Shown here: positions 51,573 through 58,667 of the stretch, one piece after another
Position numbering within the stretch: position 1 is the stretch's first letter
How the letters are laid out: each line of letters starts with the position of its first letter
Assembly: GCA_003285105.1 (NCBI GenBank)
Contig: CP030158.1
Span: forward strand, 3,020,664 to 3,084,663
DNA from: Roseithermus sacchariphilus
Lineage (GTDB): Bacteria; Bacteroidota; Rhodothermia; Rhodothermales; MEBIC09517
DNA: 64,000 nucleotides
Direction: 5' to 3'
The notes under the pieces: generated by a model
What the model saw: only the letters and a program-made list of their open reading frames with translations
Databases searched by the model: none
What the model was told of the DNA's origin: nothing
Position numbers and translations under genes: made by a program

Positions 51573-51602
51573 TTGAATACGCCGATCGGGGCTGCTAAAT
51601 TG
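51573..51602 (+). promoter_or_regulatory. Promoter of the tRNA-His/Glu cluster
   Basis: TTGAAT (51573-51578), 17 nt, TAAATT (51596-51601), which also reads TTG-N20-TAAATTG. It lies 14 bp before the first tRNA, which places transcription start a few bases upstream of the mature 5' end. This is the best positioned promoter in the window. Confidence 0.65.
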
Positions 51603-51616
51603 CTGTTCTCATACAT

Positions 51617-51691
51617 GGTGACCGTAGCTCAGTTGGTTAGAGCGCCAGGTTGTGGCCCTGGAGGTCGAGGGTTCAAATCCCTTCGGTCACC
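51617..51691 (+). tRNA. tRNA-His (anticodon GTG)
   Basis: Cloverleaf with acceptor GTGACCG/CGGTCAC, D arm AGCTCAGTTGGTTAGAGC, anticodon loop TTGTGGC, T arm with GTTCAAATC. The extra G at -1 (51617) opposite C73 is the identity element of tRNA-His. Confidence 0.95.
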
Positions 51692-51709
51692 CCTGTGTAT
51701 CTGACACAC

Positions 51710-51782
51710 GCCGCGTTCGTCTAGGGGTCTAGGACGCCGGCCTTTCACGCCGGTAACACGGGTTCGAATCCCGTACGCGGTA
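51710..51782 (+). tRNA. tRNA-Glu (anticodon TTC)
   Basis: Cloverleaf of 73 nt: acceptor GCCGCGT/ACGCGGT with a first-pair G-T wobble, anticodon stem CCGGC/GCCGG with loop CTTTCAC, T arm ACGGG/CCCGT with loop TTCGAAT. The TTC anticodon reads GAA and GAG. Confidence 0.94.
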
Positions 51783-51895
51783 CACTACGAGACGGTGCGA
51801 GACGATGCGCCTGCGCCGGTCCTTCCGGGGATCGGGAACCCGGTGGTTCGGAACCGGGCCGGGCACGAGGCGTCGGAACTCGCCGGAGATGACCT

Positions 51896-51968
51896 GCCGC
51901 GTTCGTCTAGGGGTCTAGGACGCCGGCCTCTCACGCCGGTAACACGGGTTCAAATCCCGTACGCGGTA
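51896..51968 (+). tRNA. tRNA-Glu (anticodon CTC)
   Basis: Identical to the tRNA-Glu at 51710 except at two positions: the first anticodon base (loop CTCTCAC) and one T-loop base (TTCAAAT). It follows a 113-bp spacer. CTC reads only GAG. Confidence 0.94.
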
Positions 51969-51974
51969 CGTCCG

Positions 51975-52012
51975 GAGCGGGACACTCATCCAGGGTGTCC
52001 CGCTCTTTTTTT
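51975..52012 (+). terminator. Terminator of the tRNA cluster
   Basis: A perfect 11-bp stem, GAGCGGGACAC (51975-51985) with GTGTCCCGCTC (51995-52005), nine-base loop, then TTTTTTT. It ends the tRNA-His/Glu/Glu transcript. Confidence 0.92.
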
Positions 52013-52060
52013 GTGCAGCCGGTCCGGATGTATCGGGGAGAGAACCCGGTGCGAAACAGA

Positions 52061-52091
52061 AAACCCCGGCGCCGTTCTGGCACCGGGGTTT
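52061..52091. terminator. Second, bidirectional-looking terminator
   Basis: AAACCCCGGCGCC (52061-52073) pairs with GGCACCGGGGTTT (52079-52091) with one C-A mismatch around a five-base loop. A-rich and T-rich ends flank it, so it can work on either strand; it may terminate the DUF4105 transcript from the minus side. Confidence 0.6.
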
Positions 52092-52342
52092 CTGTCCCAT
52101 CCCCACCAACCAACGGAGAGACTGTTGCTCAGACGGTGTGCAGTCGGTCCGGCGCGTTGAATCATGGCTTGTATCATTCAGCCGGATTCCAGACCTGCAT
52201 CGCCGGCACAGCGAGCGGAGGAGTTCCCTGTCGGTCTGATCGGGGGAAAAACAACGAGTGTGCCAAAGGGGAGGCTGCCTGGAATGCCCCGAAAAAGGCC
52301 GGATTACTTCGCTCCGGGGGATGATTTTTCCCGGGAGCGCGC

Positions 52343-52370
52343 CCTTTCTTTCCGCAAGAGGAAAGAAAGG
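52343..52370. other. Perfect 11-bp hairpin after the DUF4105 stop
   Basis: CCTTTCTTTCC (52343-52353) and GGAAAGAAAGG (52360-52370) pair perfectly with a six-base loop, 7 bp past the DUF4105 stop. No poly-T follows directly on the minus strand. It may stabilise the mRNA 3' end. Confidence 0.55.
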
Positions 52371-52377
52371 AGGTCGA

Positions 52378-53562
52378 TCAGCCGGATCGAGGCCGTGCCC
52401 ACCACAGCGCCCGCAGGGCCAGCAGCAGCAGCAGCGGGATGGCAGCGCCCGGGACGCTCTGCGGCAGGGCAACGAAGCCGATGAGAAACACGACGGTCGC
52501 CAGCGCCGTCGCCGCGAAGTAGCGACGCAGCAGCGGCGTTCCGCCGCGCCGGGAGAGCCAGACGGCCGCCACGAGATGGGTGGGCCAGGCCCACGCCAGG
52601 TTCCAGTTCGGGCGGGTGACCGTGTGCTCGGTGCCGGCCCAGAGGTAGAGCAGGAGGACGCCGGCGACGCCGACGAGGCCGAAGAGCCAGGCGTCGGGCC
52701 AGCGGCGGGCGGGCGGTTGCGACCAGGTGCGCACGGTCCACCCGAGGCCCACCGCGAAGAGCGTCCACAGGAGCAGCGCGGGCCAGGGCCACGCACGGGC
52801 AGCGGGGCGGTCCGTCCAGAACACCGTGTCGGTCCGGGCAACGAGCGGGACCGTCTGGCCGTCGCGGGTGAGGGTGGCGTGGGCGAAGGCACGTTGCAGG
52901 TAGTCGGGGAGGAACATTGACTCCCGGGCCGAGGCGATGCGGTCGACGGGGGTTCCCAGGGCCAGGTCGATGCCGAAGTCGAGGAACGGGCGGTCGGCGG
53001 CGTACGGGTCGAGCAACTGCCGGAACGTCCGGTTCGGGGGCGGGACGTCGTCGAAGTGGAGGGCCTCGCCCAGCGTCGCCTCCATCACGTCGCGGATCCG
53101 CGTGGCGCAGTTGTCGAAGAGGAAATCGTAGCGGTAGGTGCGGTTTTCAGGGCGGGCGTTGACCTGCAGGAGGTCGAAGAGGGCCTGCCGTTGCGTGGCA
53201 TCGAGGGCCAGCACCTGCTCGATCACCGGGCGCTGCTCGACGGTGCGGTAGAAGGCCAGCGCACGCGGGTACGACGCCACGGACAGGAAGTAGTCCAGCC
53301 GCCCCTGCACGAACCGGGGCACGAAGGTGAGGGGATGGCCGAAGTCGAAGGTGCCGTAGTTGTAGGTCCAGTCCAGCCCCAGGACGGGGTCGACGATGCG
53401 GATGGCGCTGTGGCCGTACATCGAATAGACCTGGTCGCCGGGGAGGATCGTGAGCAGGGATACCTGCGCTTCGTCCGACAGGGTCTGTGGGTGCTGGCTC
53501 CGGGCAGGACCGGCGGCAAGCAGACCTGCCAGCAGGGTGAGGAGCAGGAAGCGGGCGCGCAC
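52378..53562 (-). CDS. DUF4105 domain membrane protein
   Basis: A 394-residue protein. The GTG start at 53562 precedes a leader (ARFLLLTLLAGLLAAGPARSQ); upstream ATGs run into sequence overlapping the divergent serA-like start. The DUF4105 part (about residues 25-250) shows SLLTILPGDQVYSMYGHSAIRI, YGTFDFGHP, FVQGRLDYFL and LFDNCATRIRD. The C-terminal 150 residues hold four or five transmembrane helices. The GHSAIRI and NCATRIRD motifs fit the NlpC/P60-like papain fold proposed for relatives. Function is unknown; the envelope is likely. Confidence 0.82.
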   Translation of the reverse strand: MRARFLLLTLLAGLLAAGPARSQHPQTLSDEAQVSLLTILPGDQVYSMYGHSAIRIVDPVLGLDWTYNYGTFDFGHPLTFVPRFVQGRLDYFLSVASYPRALAFYRTVEQRPVIEQVLALDATQRQALFDLLQVNARPENRTYRYDFLFDNCATRIRDVMEATLGEALHFDDVPPPNRTFRQLLDPYAADRPFLDFGIDLALGTPVDRIASARESMFLPDYLQRAFAHATLTRDGQTVPLVARTDTVFWTDRPAARAWPWPALLLWTLFAVGLGWTVRTWSQPPARRWPDAWLFGLVGVAGVLLLYLWAGTEHTVTRPNWNLAWAWPTHLVAAVWLSRRGGTPLLRRYFAATALATVVFLIGFVALPQSVPGAAIPLLLLLALRALWWARPRSG

Positions 53563-53758
53563 GGGATCGGGTGGGACGCAGAGGCGGGCAGAACGGCAGG
53601 GCGGCCATCGGGCGGGTGTGGCAACCCCCGGCCCGAGATCAGGTTTCGCCGGAGGGGGGCCCATCCGCGACGGCCTTCGTGGACTCTTCCCGAAACGCCC
53701 GTCCGGGTCGTGGCGTTCGCCCCCGCGTCGTTCGTCACCATTCGCCCCACCGTCAGAC

Positions 53759-55117
53759 ATGGACGCCCACGCCGCTTTCCAGACCCTTCCCGGCGTTCGC
53801 CGGCTGAACCCGCGTTTCGCAAAAGCCCTCATCCTGGAAAACCCTGATCCGAGCCTGGACACTTACCTGCGGGAGCAGGGCATCGAGCCGGACCGCCTGC
53901 CGGAGTCGGCGACGCTGGACGTGGAGGGCGTCATCCGGCGGCTGCAGGAAGGGCAGCACGATCTGTTGTTCAAGCGCAGCCGTTTTCCCGTCGATGAGCG
54001 GGTGGTGCAGGCCTCCCCGCGGCTGGCGGCCGTCCTGCTCTGCTGCATCGGGGACGACTCGGTGGACAAGGAGGCCTGCGCCCGGCACGGCGTGCTCGTC
54101 ATGAACGATCCGGTCAGCAACAGCCGCTCGGTGGTGGAGATGGTCTTCGGGGAGATGATCTGCCTGGCCCGGCGCATCTTCTACGCGCACGATGCCGGGC
54201 GGCGGCACCTGTGGACGAAGGACAACCGGCAGCGGTATGAGCTGAAAGGAAAGACGATCTCCATCATCGGGCTGGGCAACATCGGCAAGCAGGTGGCGCA
54301 GATGGCGGAAGCCTTCGGCATGGAGGTGTACTTCTACGACAAGTCCGACCTGGCCCGGGAAGTGGGCGTCACGCTGGAGTGGAAGGCGTGCAAGTCGCTC
54401 ACGGAGGCGTTTCGCGTCGGGGATTTCGTGACGCTGCATCTCTCGGCCGAGGACCCGCAGGGGATGTCCAACCGCGAGATCATCACCTACGAACACTTCC
54501 GGCAGCTGAGCGCGGACCGGCCGGCCAACAGCCCGCGGACCTTCATCAACGCCGCACGCGGCTTCCTCTACCGCCCGGAAGACCTCAAGCGGGCCATCCA
54601 GGACGGCCATGTGCGGGCGGCAGCCGTGGATGTCTTCCCCGACGAGCCGGGCAGCCCGCACGACGACTGGCAGAACCCGTACGCGGACGTGGACGCCGTC
54701 ATCACCACGCCGCACATCGGGGCGGCCACGCAGGAGGCACAGCCGCGCATCGCCGCGCACGTGGCCGGCACCACGCGGATGTTCAACCTCTACGGCACCG
54801 TGCGCGACACCGTCTTCAGCCCCCGCCGGGTCATCGGCGTCAGCGCCGATCCGCCCTACTGGGCGCTGGCCGTGGTCCACAGCGACCGGCGCGGTACGAA
54901 GAAGGCCATCGACGACGGCATCTACGAGGCCGGCGCCAGCAACCTCCAGTCCAGCCACCGCGACTTTCCCAAGCTGGGCATCGCCTACGACATCAACGCC
55001 ATCGACCGCCCGCTGACCGACGAGCAGCTGGCCGCGATGGTCGAGCGGGCCTGCCAGATCTCCGGCGATCCCACGGCGATCCGCTCCATCCGGCAGTTCC
55101 GCGTGGAGGCTGCCTGA
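53759..55117 (+). CDS. D-3-phosphoglycerate dehydrogenase family protein (SerA-like)
   Basis: A 452-residue D-isomer-specific 2-hydroxyacid dehydrogenase. Its NAD motif is ISIIGLGNIGKQVAQMAEAFGMEVYFYD. TFINAARGF has NAAR where many relatives have N-x-SRG, and the later TTPHIGAATQEAQ gives the catalytic His. A C-terminal regulatory-type extension (about residues 360-452) is present. Most likely the first step of serine synthesis. Residues 1-30 (MDAHAAFQTLPGVRRLNPRF) extend beyond the usual start. It diverges from DUF4105 and converges on the stress cluster; no other ser gene is near. Confidence 0.88.
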   Translation: MDAHAAFQTLPGVRRLNPRFAKALILENPDPSLDTYLREQGIEPDRLPESATLDVEGVIRRLQEGQHDLLFKRSRFPVDERVVQASPRLAAVLLCCIGDDSVDKEACARHGVLVMNDPVSNSRSVVEMVFGEMICLARRIFYAHDAGRRHLWTKDNRQRYELKGKTISIIGLGNIGKQVAQMAEAFGMEVYFYDKSDLAREVGVTLEWKACKSLTEAFRVGDFVTLHLSAEDPQGMSNREIITYEHFRQLSADRPANSPRTFINAARGFLYRPEDLKRAIQDGHVRAAAVDVFPDEPGSPHDDWQNPYADVDAVITTPHIGAATQEAQPRIAAHVAGTTRMFNLYGTVRDTVFSPRRVIGVSADPPYWALAVVHSDRRGTKKAIDDGIYEAGASNLQSSHRDFPKLGIAYDINAIDRPLTDEQLAAMVERACQISGDPTAIRSIRQFRVEAA

Positions 55118-55154
55118 CTGGGCGCCCGGGCTCACGCCTGCTGGTCAGGCGGCG

Positions 55155-55658
55155 TCACGCGGTTTCCGGCGTTCCGGCCGGGGCATCTGGATCGGACAGC
55201 ACGGACTTGCCGCCGACCTTCAGCAGGAACACCGGGCACGGCGCTCGCCGGAGCACCTTGTCCGCCACGCTGCCGAGCAGGTAGTGCGTCAGGCCGGAGA
55301 GGCCGTGTGAAGCGATCACGATCAGGTCCGTGTCGTGCTCCTCGGCGAAGGCGGTGATCTCGTCCGGGGCCTGGCCCTGGCGGACGTGGTACCCGATGCC
55401 GTGCGCCACGTCGGCCTCGCTCACTTCCTCGATCAACTGCTCCAGCGCGGCATGGGCCTGTTCCCGGAGGTCGGGCGCTTTGCCATAGAGGGCTGCCGCT
55501 CCCGCCTGGTAAAACGACGGGAAGGCAGGCTCTTCGAGGACGTAGAGGACGTCGAGATGGGCCTCGAACCGGGCTGCCAGCGCCCGGGCGACGGTCAGCA
55601 CCTCCCGCGCGTGCTCGGAGAAATCGACGGGGGCGAGGATCGAATGGATCTGAAGCAT
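55155..55658 (-). CDS. Universal stress protein (UspA family)
   Basis: A 167-residue UspA-fold protein. SILAPVDFSEHAREVLTVA at the start and the ATP-binding tail IVIASHGLSGLTHYLLGSVADKVLRRAPCPVF (G-2x-G-9x-G-S/T pattern) are complete. The 10 C-terminal residues (DAPAGTPETA) are extra. It lies 5 bp after the BCAM0308-family gene, suggesting cotranscription. Regulation by starvation or low oxygen is typical of such sets. Confidence 0.93.
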   Translation of the reverse strand: MLQIHSILAPVDFSEHAREVLTVARALAARFEAHLDVLYVLEEPAFPSFYQAGAAALYGKAPDLREQAHAALEQLIEEVSEADVAHGIGYHVRQGQAPDEITAFAEEHDTDLIVIASHGLSGLTHYLLGSVADKVLRRAPCPVFLLKVGGKSVLSDPDAPAGTPETA

Positions 55659-55663
55659 GGGCG

Positions 55664-56149
55664 TCAGCGCTCCCAGGCAATCTGGACCTGCGCGTCGCCG
55701 TCGACGTACTCCAGCGCCAGCGTGCCCTTGTAGGATCGAGCCAGCGCCTCGCCAATGCGGCGGGCCAGGTGCGTGCCGGTCGTGGTGATGGCGGCGTGGT
55801 CCTCCTCGTCCGTCAGGTCCATGATGCGTTCGAGGGGGTGGAGGGCCCGTTCCTGCGCGGCCACGTTGCGAATCAGGTTCAGCAGCTCGTCCCGGTGAGC
55901 GGTGTAGAACGGGCCGCGGAGCTCGATGTGACCGGCCGGGTACCGGTCCTCGGTCCGTCGGCACGCGGGGCAGCGCGTCTCGTGGGTGACGGCCTGCGCG
56001 GGGGCGTCCCACGTCCATCGCCCGTCGATGAAAAAGGCGTTGCAGGTCGGGCAGTGGGTGGGGGAGGGCAGCTTCTGGCGGGTGCGGTAGGTGTCGTGCC
56101 GGCGTTCCTTGATGAGCCGGTCGCGGCGTCCGAAATCGCTCTTGAACAT
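55664..56149 (-). CDS. BCAM0308 family zinc-ribbon protein
   Basis: A 161-residue protein following the BCAM0308 pattern as I recall it: FGRRDRLIKERRHDTYRTRQKLPSP, then two zinc pairs, Cys33-Cys36 and Cys60-Cys63, then DRYPAGHIELRGPFYTAHRDELLNLIRNV and the C-terminal TTTGTHLARRIGEALARSYKG. Function is unknown; relatives are found in genomes next to stress and respiratory genes, and the zinc ribbon recalls NMD3-type RNA-binding ribbons. It sits between the Acg-type oxidoreductase gene and the USP gene. Confidence 0.85.
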   Translation of the reverse strand: MFKSDFGRRDRLIKERRHDTYRTRQKLPSPTHCPTCNAFFIDGRWTWDAPAQAVTHETRCPACRRTEDRYPAGHIELRGPFYTAHRDELLNLIRNVAAQERALHPLERIMDLTDEEDHAAITTTGTHLARRIGEALARSYKGTLALEYVDGDAQVQIAWER

Positions 56150-56264
56150 CGCCGTATGCGGTTCTGTGAGCAGACAGGGAACGGGGTGCGACGGAGCGGC
56201 CCGCTCAGCCGGGTGAGCCCGCCGGCGGATCGTGTCGTTCAGACCGGGCGCCGCCGGGGCGGGC

Positions 56265-57305
56265 TCACAGATAGCGGTTGATCGAGAGCATGTCGCCGAT
56301 GGGGCGGCGGGGCGTCTCGCGGGGGGCCTCGCCGTACCCCATGCGCATGACGATCTGCGGGAAGTCCCGTCCTCCGATGAGATCCATGAGCCGGGCTCGC
56401 AGTTCCGGGATCTCGATGGGCTGGTTGAGGAAGGACACGAAGAGGCCATAGTCGGCGGCCATGAGCAGCAGGCCGTCCAGCGCCTGCCCGGCGGCGAGCC
56501 ACTCGACGGCGTTGTCCGCCGTGGTTGACAGCACGAGCAGCGCCGGGGAGTTCTCGGAGAGGAGCCGGTCCTGCTCGGCCTGTTCCTGGCCCCAGTCGAA
56601 CGTGCGGACGAGGATCGGGTCGGTCAGCGAGCGGAGGTCGCCCAGGCCGCGGGCATAGCCGGGGATGCCGTCACGCACCCGGACGAGGTTCGGGTGGATC
56701 CAGCGGGCCAGTTCGCGGCGAAATTCTTTGTTGGCACCCTGGATGCGGTCCCCTTCCGCGATCAGCGCCGCCAGCCGCTTCTTCCGGTCCGGGTCCTGGA
56801 TGACGTGCAGCGTGGCGCCCTCTTCCTGCGCGACGCGCTGCAACGCCTGCAACTCGGCGTCCGGGACGGGGACCGGGTCGAACGGCATCCGGTGGGTGCG
56901 TCGGCGCTTGATCGCCATGAAGCGGCGATGGTCCTCCAGCGTGGCGGCCCGCGGCCGGCCGAGGCGGACGAAGGCGATGAGGTCGGGGTCGTCCAGGTCC
57001 GGGAAGGTCTGGACGACGGGTTCGTAGCCGTAGTGACGGATCGCCACGCGGAGGTGGTAGAGGGCCGTGCCACAGCTCATGATCAGCTCACGCCCCTGCG
57101 GGTCGATCTTCTCCAGCGCCCGCGATCGATCCACGTACAGCTCGATGGTGTCCCCGGCGATGCGAAACAGCCAGGGCTGTGTGTTGTGGCCAGACGGAGC
57201 CAGGACGGCGTAGTGAAGCAGGAACTGCAGCTTCTCGCTCGTCGATCCGTTCCATGGGAAGTCTTCCTCGGCGACGTCCCATGGATTGTTCAACAGATCA
57301 GCCAT
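56265..57305 (-). CDS. Acg family FMN-binding nitroreductase-like protein
   Basis: A 346-residue Acg/Rv2032-type protein: two nitroreductase folds in one chain with one FMN-like site. LHYAVLAPSGHNTQPWLFRI is the classic nitroreductase opening; ELIMSCGTALYHLRVAIRHYGY and LLVLSTTADNAVEWLAAGQALDGLLLMAADYG complete the family pattern. In mycobacteria Acg is dormancy-regulated and may sequester flavin rather than reduce nitro compounds. It lies 115 bp before the BCAM0308-family gene. The start at 57305 gives MADLLNNPWDVAEEDFPW. Confidence 0.92.
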   Translation of the reverse strand: MADLLNNPWDVAEEDFPWNGSTSEKLQFLLHYAVLAPSGHNTQPWLFRIAGDTIELYVDRSRALEKIDPQGRELIMSCGTALYHLRVAIRHYGYEPVVQTFPDLDDPDLIAFVRLGRPRAATLEDHRRFMAIKRRRTHRMPFDPVPVPDAELQALQRVAQEEGATLHVIQDPDRKKRLAALIAEGDRIQGANKEFRRELARWIHPNLVRVRDGIPGYARGLGDLRSLTDPILVRTFDWGQEQAEQDRLLSENSPALLVLSTTADNAVEWLAAGQALDGLLLMAADYGLFVSFLNQPIEIPELRARLMDLIGGRDFPQIVMRMGYGEAPRETPRRPIGDMLSINRYL

Positions 57306-57362
57306 GGCGATACGTTCGGGCGGGTGGATGGAATCCCGGCCCGGGCCGGAGGCACCGGGGGG

Positions 57363-57587
57363 TCAGTTCGGCACGATGGAGGTCATGGGAGAGGCCGGGG
57401 GGCCATCGCGCTCGCCGTCGCTGTGGATGGGGATGACGAGGAGGCGTCCCCGCCGCTCGGGCCGGCCCAGCCGTTCGTCGGGCGCGAGGAGACGGGCCAG
57501 GTGTTCCATGCAGGCGGCGAGGTTGGTCTGCCGGGCCTCCTGCTGCAGCACGTGGTCTCGGTCCAGGCGGGGCTTGTCGATCACCAT
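57363..57587 (-). CDS. Small conserved-looking protein upstream of the Acg gene
   Basis: A 74-residue protein beginning MVIDKPRLDRDHVLQQEARQ and ending SPMTSIVPN. Its middle (LAACMEHLARLLA, GRLLVIPIHSDGE) is amphipathic. Codon use is typical of the other genes here (GAC, CTG, CAG, GTG), unlike non-coding shadows, so it is likely real. It ends 57 bp before the Acg start, same strand. I do not recognise a family and no signal peptide is visible. It may be a small regulator or partner of the cluster. Confidence 0.55.
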   Translation of the reverse strand: MVIDKPRLDRDHVLQQEARQTNLAACMEHLARLLAPDERLGRPERRGRLLVIPIHSDGERDGPPASPMTSIVPN

Positions 57588-57719
57588 GGCGGGAGCCGGA
57601 AACCGGATGGCGGCGTGGATCGGGAACGGCGATGGTTCCTCCTTCGCAACGATACACACGCCACGCGCCCGCCCTTGCGCGGTTCTGACGGTCAAGGATG
57701 TGAGGGGAATGCCATGACC

Positions 57720-57742
57720 CGTGTAGGGTGTACACCTACACG
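57720..57742. promoter_or_regulatory. Operator-like palindrome upstream of the stress cluster
   Basis: GGTGTACACC (57727-57736) is a perfect palindrome, and CGTGTA (57720-57725) and TACACG (57737-57742) extend it to 22 paired bases with one extra G at 57726. It lies 133 bp before the small ORF of the Acg set. The dyad form fits a dimeric transcription factor site. Confidence 0.55.
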
Positions 57743-57825
57743 GGGTCAGGGGAACGGTGACGAAGCGGTGACGCGCCGTGCATCCGTGTCGGAGAGCGCG
57801 CCGGAGCGGCCCGGCGGCCCCGACG

Positions 57826-57858
57826 AAAAACCCCGCCGACGGTGGTTCGGGGCGGGGT
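57826..57858 (-). terminator. Terminator of the barrel-protein gene
   Basis: ACCCCGCC (57830-57837) pairs with GGCGGGGT (57851-57858) around a 13-nt loop. On the minus strand the stem is followed by TTTTT. It lies 14 bp past the stop codon. Confidence 0.8.
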
Positions 57859-57871
57859 GCGGGCCAGCGGT

Positions 57872-58630
57872 TCAGAACCGCCAGGCATACACCAGGCTGA
57901 CGTTCCAGAGCCAGTCCTCGCTCCCGGCGATGCGGGTGTCGATGATCTTGTTGATCAGCACGCCCAGCGAAACGGGCAGGGCGGGGGTGCCCAGCGAGAG
58001 GGTCGAGGCCACGTAGACGCCGTCCTCGTCGTCCAGCCGCAGGTAGTAGACCTGCGGGTTCACCCCGGCGCGCAGCCGGCCGCCGAACAACGTTCCGTTC
58101 AGCCCGGACTGAACCGCCAGAAAGTGGTTGTGGGTGGGCACCGTCGGCTCGAATCCGTAGGAATACAGGTAGTACACCCCGGCCGTGAGGTGTGGGCCGA
58201 TGGCGTACCGGGTCGCCAGCTCGCCCGCCAGAAACCGCCGGGCCACGATCATCTCCTCGGTGCCGCTCCCCGTCTCCACCGTCCGGTTCGTGAAGGACAG
58301 CGCCGGATGCATGCCCAGGCGGACCTGCCACCGCCCGGCCCGGTGCAGGTCGTACCGCCACCAGAAAAGGAAGGACCACGGCTTCCCGTCCTCCAGGGCA
58401 AACCGCAGCTCCGGCTCGAACCGCAGCCGGCGCCCGGCCGACCCGTTGAAGACGACCGCCGGACGTCCCAGCGAGAACGCCGGGACGAACGAAATGCCCT
58501 TGTTGGTGACGCTCACGGCCCCGTGCACCGGTAGCCCGGCCGGGGCATCCTGCGCCCCCGCACGGAGCACCGGGCCGGCGAGCAGCCCCATCAGAAAGAG
58601 CAGGAAGAAACGCGTGGTTTTTACAGGCAT
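57872..58630 (-). CDS. Outer-membrane beta-barrel protein, uncharacterised
   Basis: A 252-residue protein with a signal peptide (FFLLFLMGLLAGPVLRAGAQD) and alternating strands: GAVSVTNKGISFVPAFSLG, WSFLFWWRYDLH, YAIGPHLTAGVYYLYSYGF. It ends DWLWNVSLVYAWRF; the terminal aromatic is a BAM-recognition mark. No family is recognised. It lies 37 bp after the DUF5916 gene on the same strand and could be cotranscribed with it. Confidence 0.75.
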   Translation of the reverse strand: MPVKTTRFFLLFLMGLLAGPVLRAGAQDAPAGLPVHGAVSVTNKGISFVPAFSLGRPAVVFNGSAGRRLRFEPELRFALEDGKPWSFLFWWRYDLHRAGRWQVRLGMHPALSFTNRTVETGSGTEEMIVARRFLAGELATRYAIGPHLTAGVYYLYSYGFEPTVPTHNHFLAVQSGLNGTLFGGRLRAGVNPQVYYLRLDDEDGVYVASTLSLGTPALPVSLGVLINKIIDTRIAGSEDWLWNVSLVYAWRF

Positions 58631-58667
58631 GTTCGTGCTGCTTTTATTTCCGGACGGAGGCCGGTCG

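Larger units (their letters stand above)
51969..52377. other. Region between the tRNA cluster and the DUF4105 gene
   Basis: This 409-bp stretch contains the tRNA terminator, a second inverted repeat at 52061-52091, and a perfect hairpin at 52343-52370. The remainder (about 52092-52342) shows no protein-like ORF or known RNA. Frames antisense to the tRNA and terminators are artefacts. Confidence 0.5.

Noticed and set aside
51915-52892. Open frames antisense to the tRNA-Glu gene and terminators (for example one reading TYRVRDLNPCYRRERPAS)
   Set aside because: The peptide is a translation of the reverse complement of the tRNA and hairpins, a known annotation artefact; no start site or protein-like composition.
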